From contig JAJXVI010000187.1 in assembly GCA_021782195.1 (NCBI GenBank), forward strand, positions 1 to 5,701: a stretch of 5,701 bases of DNA, written 5' to 3'. Source of the DNA: a bacterium. GTDB taxonomy: Bacteria; Vulcanimicrobiota; Xenobia; RGZZ01. Numbering within the stretch: the stretch's first letter is position 1; each line of letters begins with the position of its first letter. Shown here one piece after another: positions 3,689 through 5,701 of the stretch. The translations under genes and the position numbers were made by a program. The notes beneath the pieces were generated by a model. It saw only the letters and a program-made list of their open reading frames with translations, was not told where the DNA came from and did no database searches.

Positions 3689-5701
3689 TCAGTGAGTCTG
3701 TGGCGCCTCTCCCCCCGGGGCCGCGCCCTCCGCTGCAGGTCCGGTCGAAACGTCGGTGGAAGAGGAAACCTCCCGGCGCGCGCCTGTCTTGTCCAGATAG
3801 TCGGTCAGGCGACGTGCAATGGTCTCCTGCGATGCCGACGGATCGAAGACGCCCGACTTCTCCAGTTCTCCGCCATCCTTGAGCGTATCGGCAATGATGC
3901 TCGACTCGACATCCTGACGAAAGTCGTTCCAGACCTCGTGTGCCCGCAACTGATAGGCAACCCAGGGATCCTTCTGGGCATAGGACACCAGCCCGATACC
4001 CGACTGCAAGTCGCGCATGTTCTCCAGATGCCCATACCACGCGTTGTCGAGATCATCGAGCGCAAGCTGACGGAGGCCTTCCTTCCAGGGTCCGGCGCCA
4101 ACGAGATCCCGCAACGATGCCAGGCGTCGGTCAACTGCCCCCACCACGTCCGCGCGCATGTCCTTGAGATTCACGGCCTCGCTTCCTCCCACGCACGCCG
4201 GCTTGAGCGTGTCATCGAGACCGAGCGACGATGCCAGGTCATCCCACAGCTGTGCTGCCTGCTCGGGCGTCGCGTGACCGTCAAGACGATGCTCTCCCCG
4301 CGCCAGATCAAACGCGTTGCCCACCCACTCGCGAAGCGCCGGATCGAGATCCTGACCGTTCACGATGTCGTGGCGATCCTTGTAAAAGAGATTCCGGTGG
4401 ATGTTCAGCACGCCGTCGTACTTCGTCGTGTCCTTGCGAACGTCAAAGTGCATGGCCTCAATCGACTTCTGAGCCTTCTCAATGGATCGGTCGATCAGCG
4501 GATCGCTCACCGACTCCCCATCTTTTACCCCCAGACGGTTGAAGAGCGACTTCATCTTGTCGCCCCCGAACAGACGCATCAACTCGTCATCAAGTGACAC
4601 AAAGAACTGCGTCGTGCCCGGGGACCCCTGACGACCGGCGCGCCCTTTGAGCTGGTTGTCGATCCGGCGAGACTCGTGGCGTTCCGTGCCCACGACGTGC
4701 AGACCACCCGTCGCATACTGAACGTCTCCGGCATTGAGCACAGACGCGCCGCCAAAATCGGACAGCGGGGTTCCGTCGTCCATCACCATCTGGAGATCCG
4801 GAGAAGTCGTCGAGCCCATACCCGCAGCAGTGGCAAACAGCGGGGTCTGACCCGCCGCAACCTGTGACCCGCGCGGCACGTCCGAAGCCACGTTCAGGCC
4901 GTTCCCGGCAAACCACAGACGCGCATCTCCGGGGTCGGCAGATTTCGGCAACAGAACCACAACGCGTCCGGATCCGCCCTTCCGTGCGTCCAGTGCGGCG
5001 GCCGTGAGTTGTTTGAAGTTCACGGCGTCCGGCTTGATGTCGACGCCGCGTCCGGCCATGTTCGTGGCCAGCGTGACCATGCCGCTCTTGCCAGCCATGG
5101 CCACAATCTCGTTCTCCTCGGCAGTATTGTCCTGGACGCTCCGCGCGTTCAGCAACTGATGCTCAATCCCGCGCGCCGCGAGCAATCCGTGGAGGTAGTC
5201 GTTCGTGGCCACGTTGCGCGTGGCAATCAGCACCGGCTTGCCCTCTTCGTACATCTGCTGTACGTAGTCGACAATCGCGCTGAACTTCTCCTGATACGTC
5301 TTGTAGACCTTGTCCGGCATGTCGACGCGTTGCGCGGTGCGGTTCGGGGGAATGACGGCCACATTCATCCCGTACATCTGACGGAATTCGGGTTCCTCGG
5401 TCTTGGCCGTTCCGCTCATTCCAGCCACCTTCTGGTAGCGGGCAAACAGGTTGGGGTAGGTAACCGAAGCCAGGGTGCGCTGCTCGGGCTGGATCTGCAC
5501 CCCCTCTTTGGCTTCCAGAGCCCGGTGGATGCCATCGTTGAAACGCCGCCCGTCCATCACACGCCCGGTGAACTCGTCAACAATCTCGACCTTGCCGTTG
5601 ACAACCATATAGTCCTTGTCGCGCGTGAACAGGGTGTTGGCACTGAGAGAAGCCTGCAGGTAGCGCACCATGCCGACATTCTTCTTGTCGTAGAGGTTGT
5701 C
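3689..5701 (-). CDS. secA: Protein translocase ATPase SecA (N-terminus outside window)
   Basis: SecA is the ATPase motor that pushes unfolded preproteins through SecYEG at the inner membrane. The frame is open through the right edge (NLYDKKNVG precedes the Met at 5671), so the N-terminal Walker A/B part of NBD1 is missing. Counting from that Met, landmarks are VDEFTGR (31-37), AGMSGTAKTEEPEF (83-96), motif V ATNMAGRGVDI (202-212) and motif VI GTERHESRRIDNQLKGRAGRQG (328-349). Next come the helical wing/scaffold with FDVRKDTTKYDGVLN (409-423), then LENMRDLQSGIGLVSYAQKDP (549-569). Several near-invariant positions differ: GRGVDI for GRGTDI, and YDGVLNIHR for YDDVxNKQR. About 109 extra residues lie between motifs V and VI. 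The C-terminus ends in a Ser/Gly/Ala-rich tail (…GGEAPQTH) without the CxCxSGxxxxxCC/CH zinc motif that binds SecB or ribosomes. It reads as an intact but divergent SecA; whether it is the housekeeping copy cannot be told. Confidence 0.96.
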   Translation of the reverse strand, partial: DNLYDKKNVGMVRYLQASLSANTLFTRDKDYMVVNGKVEIVDEFTGRVMDGRRFNDGIHRALEAKEGVQIQPEQRTLASVTYPNLFARYQKVAGMSGTAKTEEPEFRQMYGMNVAVIPPNRTAQRVDMPDKVYKTYQEKFSAIVDYVQQMYEEGKPVLIATRNVATNDYLHGLLAARGIEHQLLNARSVQDNTAEENEIVAMAGKSGMVTLATNMAGRGVDIKPDAVNFKQLTAAALDARKGGSGRVVVLLPKSADPGDARLWFAGNGLNVASDVPRGSQVAAGQTPLFATAAGMGSTTSPDLQMVMDDGTPLSDFGGASVLNAGDVQYATGGLHVVGTERHESRRIDNQLKGRAGRQGSPGTTQFFVSLDDELMRLFGGDKMKSLFNRLGVKDGESVSDPLIDRSIEKAQKSIEAMHFDVRKDTTKYDGVLNIHRNLFYKDRHDIVNGQDLDPALREWVGNAFDLARGEHRLDGHATPEQAAQLWDDLASSLGLDDTLKPACVGGSEAVNLKDMRADVVGAVDRRLASLRDLVGAGPWKEGLRQLALDDLDNAWYGHLENMRDLQSGIGLVSYAQKDPWVAYQLRAHEVWNDFRQDVESSIIADTLKDGGELEKSGVFDPSASQETIARRLTDYLDKTGARREVSSSTDVSTGPAAEGAAPGGEAPQTH
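4709..5035 (-). other. About 109-residue insert in SecA NBD2, between motifs V and VI
   Basis: After MAGRGVDI the usual LGG is replaced by a long segment that starts KPDAVNFKQLTAAALDARKG and ends SVLNAGDVQYAT, before canonical GGLHVVGTERHESRR resumes. From memory, E. coli SecA has roughly 40 residues here (holding the VAR subdomain, which modulates ADP release) and Bacteroidetes only about a dozen. The segment has a hydrophobic strand-like stretch (GRVVVLLP), a middle part RLWFAGNGLNVAS and an acidic part MVMDDGTPLSDFGG. I recognise no known domain. The frame stays open with unchanged composition, so it appears to be genuine protein and not a misassembly. Confidence 0.75.

Noticed and set aside
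3674..4597. Long open frame (about 307 codons) on the + strand
   Set aside because: It lies fully antisense to secA, whose conserved motifs are certain. Its translation is Arg/His/Leu-rich with no family resemblance, as expected from the complement of a GC-rich gene.

Overview
The window looks like a metagenomic contig from an uncultured bacterium of moderately high GC. Tandem FG-GAP/VCBS repeats with the LLGNGDGTF signature are common in Acidobacteriota and some other environmental phyla, but nothing here fixes the phylum. Everything right of about position 220 has a similar, moderate composition. The first 210 bases are much richer in GC (158 of 210 by hand count, against 64 of 120 at 901-1020).

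Layout, left to right. (1) 3-1667, + strand: an open frame cut by the left edge. Its first ~70 codons are the nucleotide-binding part of a diacylglycerol/lipid kinase (GGDGT, LPLGTANDLAR). It then switches, inside the sequence IDVG-DVNG, to about ten FG-GAP/VCBS repeats. This is either an assembly chimera or an odd real fusion; I favour a chimera. (2) 1668-1787: short convergent gap with a strong GC-rich hairpin and no U-tract. (3) 1788-3209, - strand: a cobalamin-binding-type radical SAM protein with a complete CxxxCxxC cluster motif. (4) 3286-3592, - strand: a very small zinc-ribbon gene with four CxxC pairs, followed by a second short reading frame overlapping it in another frame. The two read like one protein broken by a single-base shift, or a coupled gene pair. 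(5) 3689-5701, - strand: the C-terminal two thirds of SecA, running off the right edge. It carries a ~109-residue insert between helicase motifs V and VI and lacks the usual C-terminal zinc-binding tail.

secA, the zinc-ribbon gene(s) and the radical SAM gene all read leftward with short gaps, so they may be one transcription unit. The VCBS gene converges on them. No RNA genes, CRISPR arrays, transposases or attachment sites were seen. The most interesting items are the lipid kinase/VCBS junction, the tiny Cys-rich gene with its three-frame arrangement, and the SecA insert.
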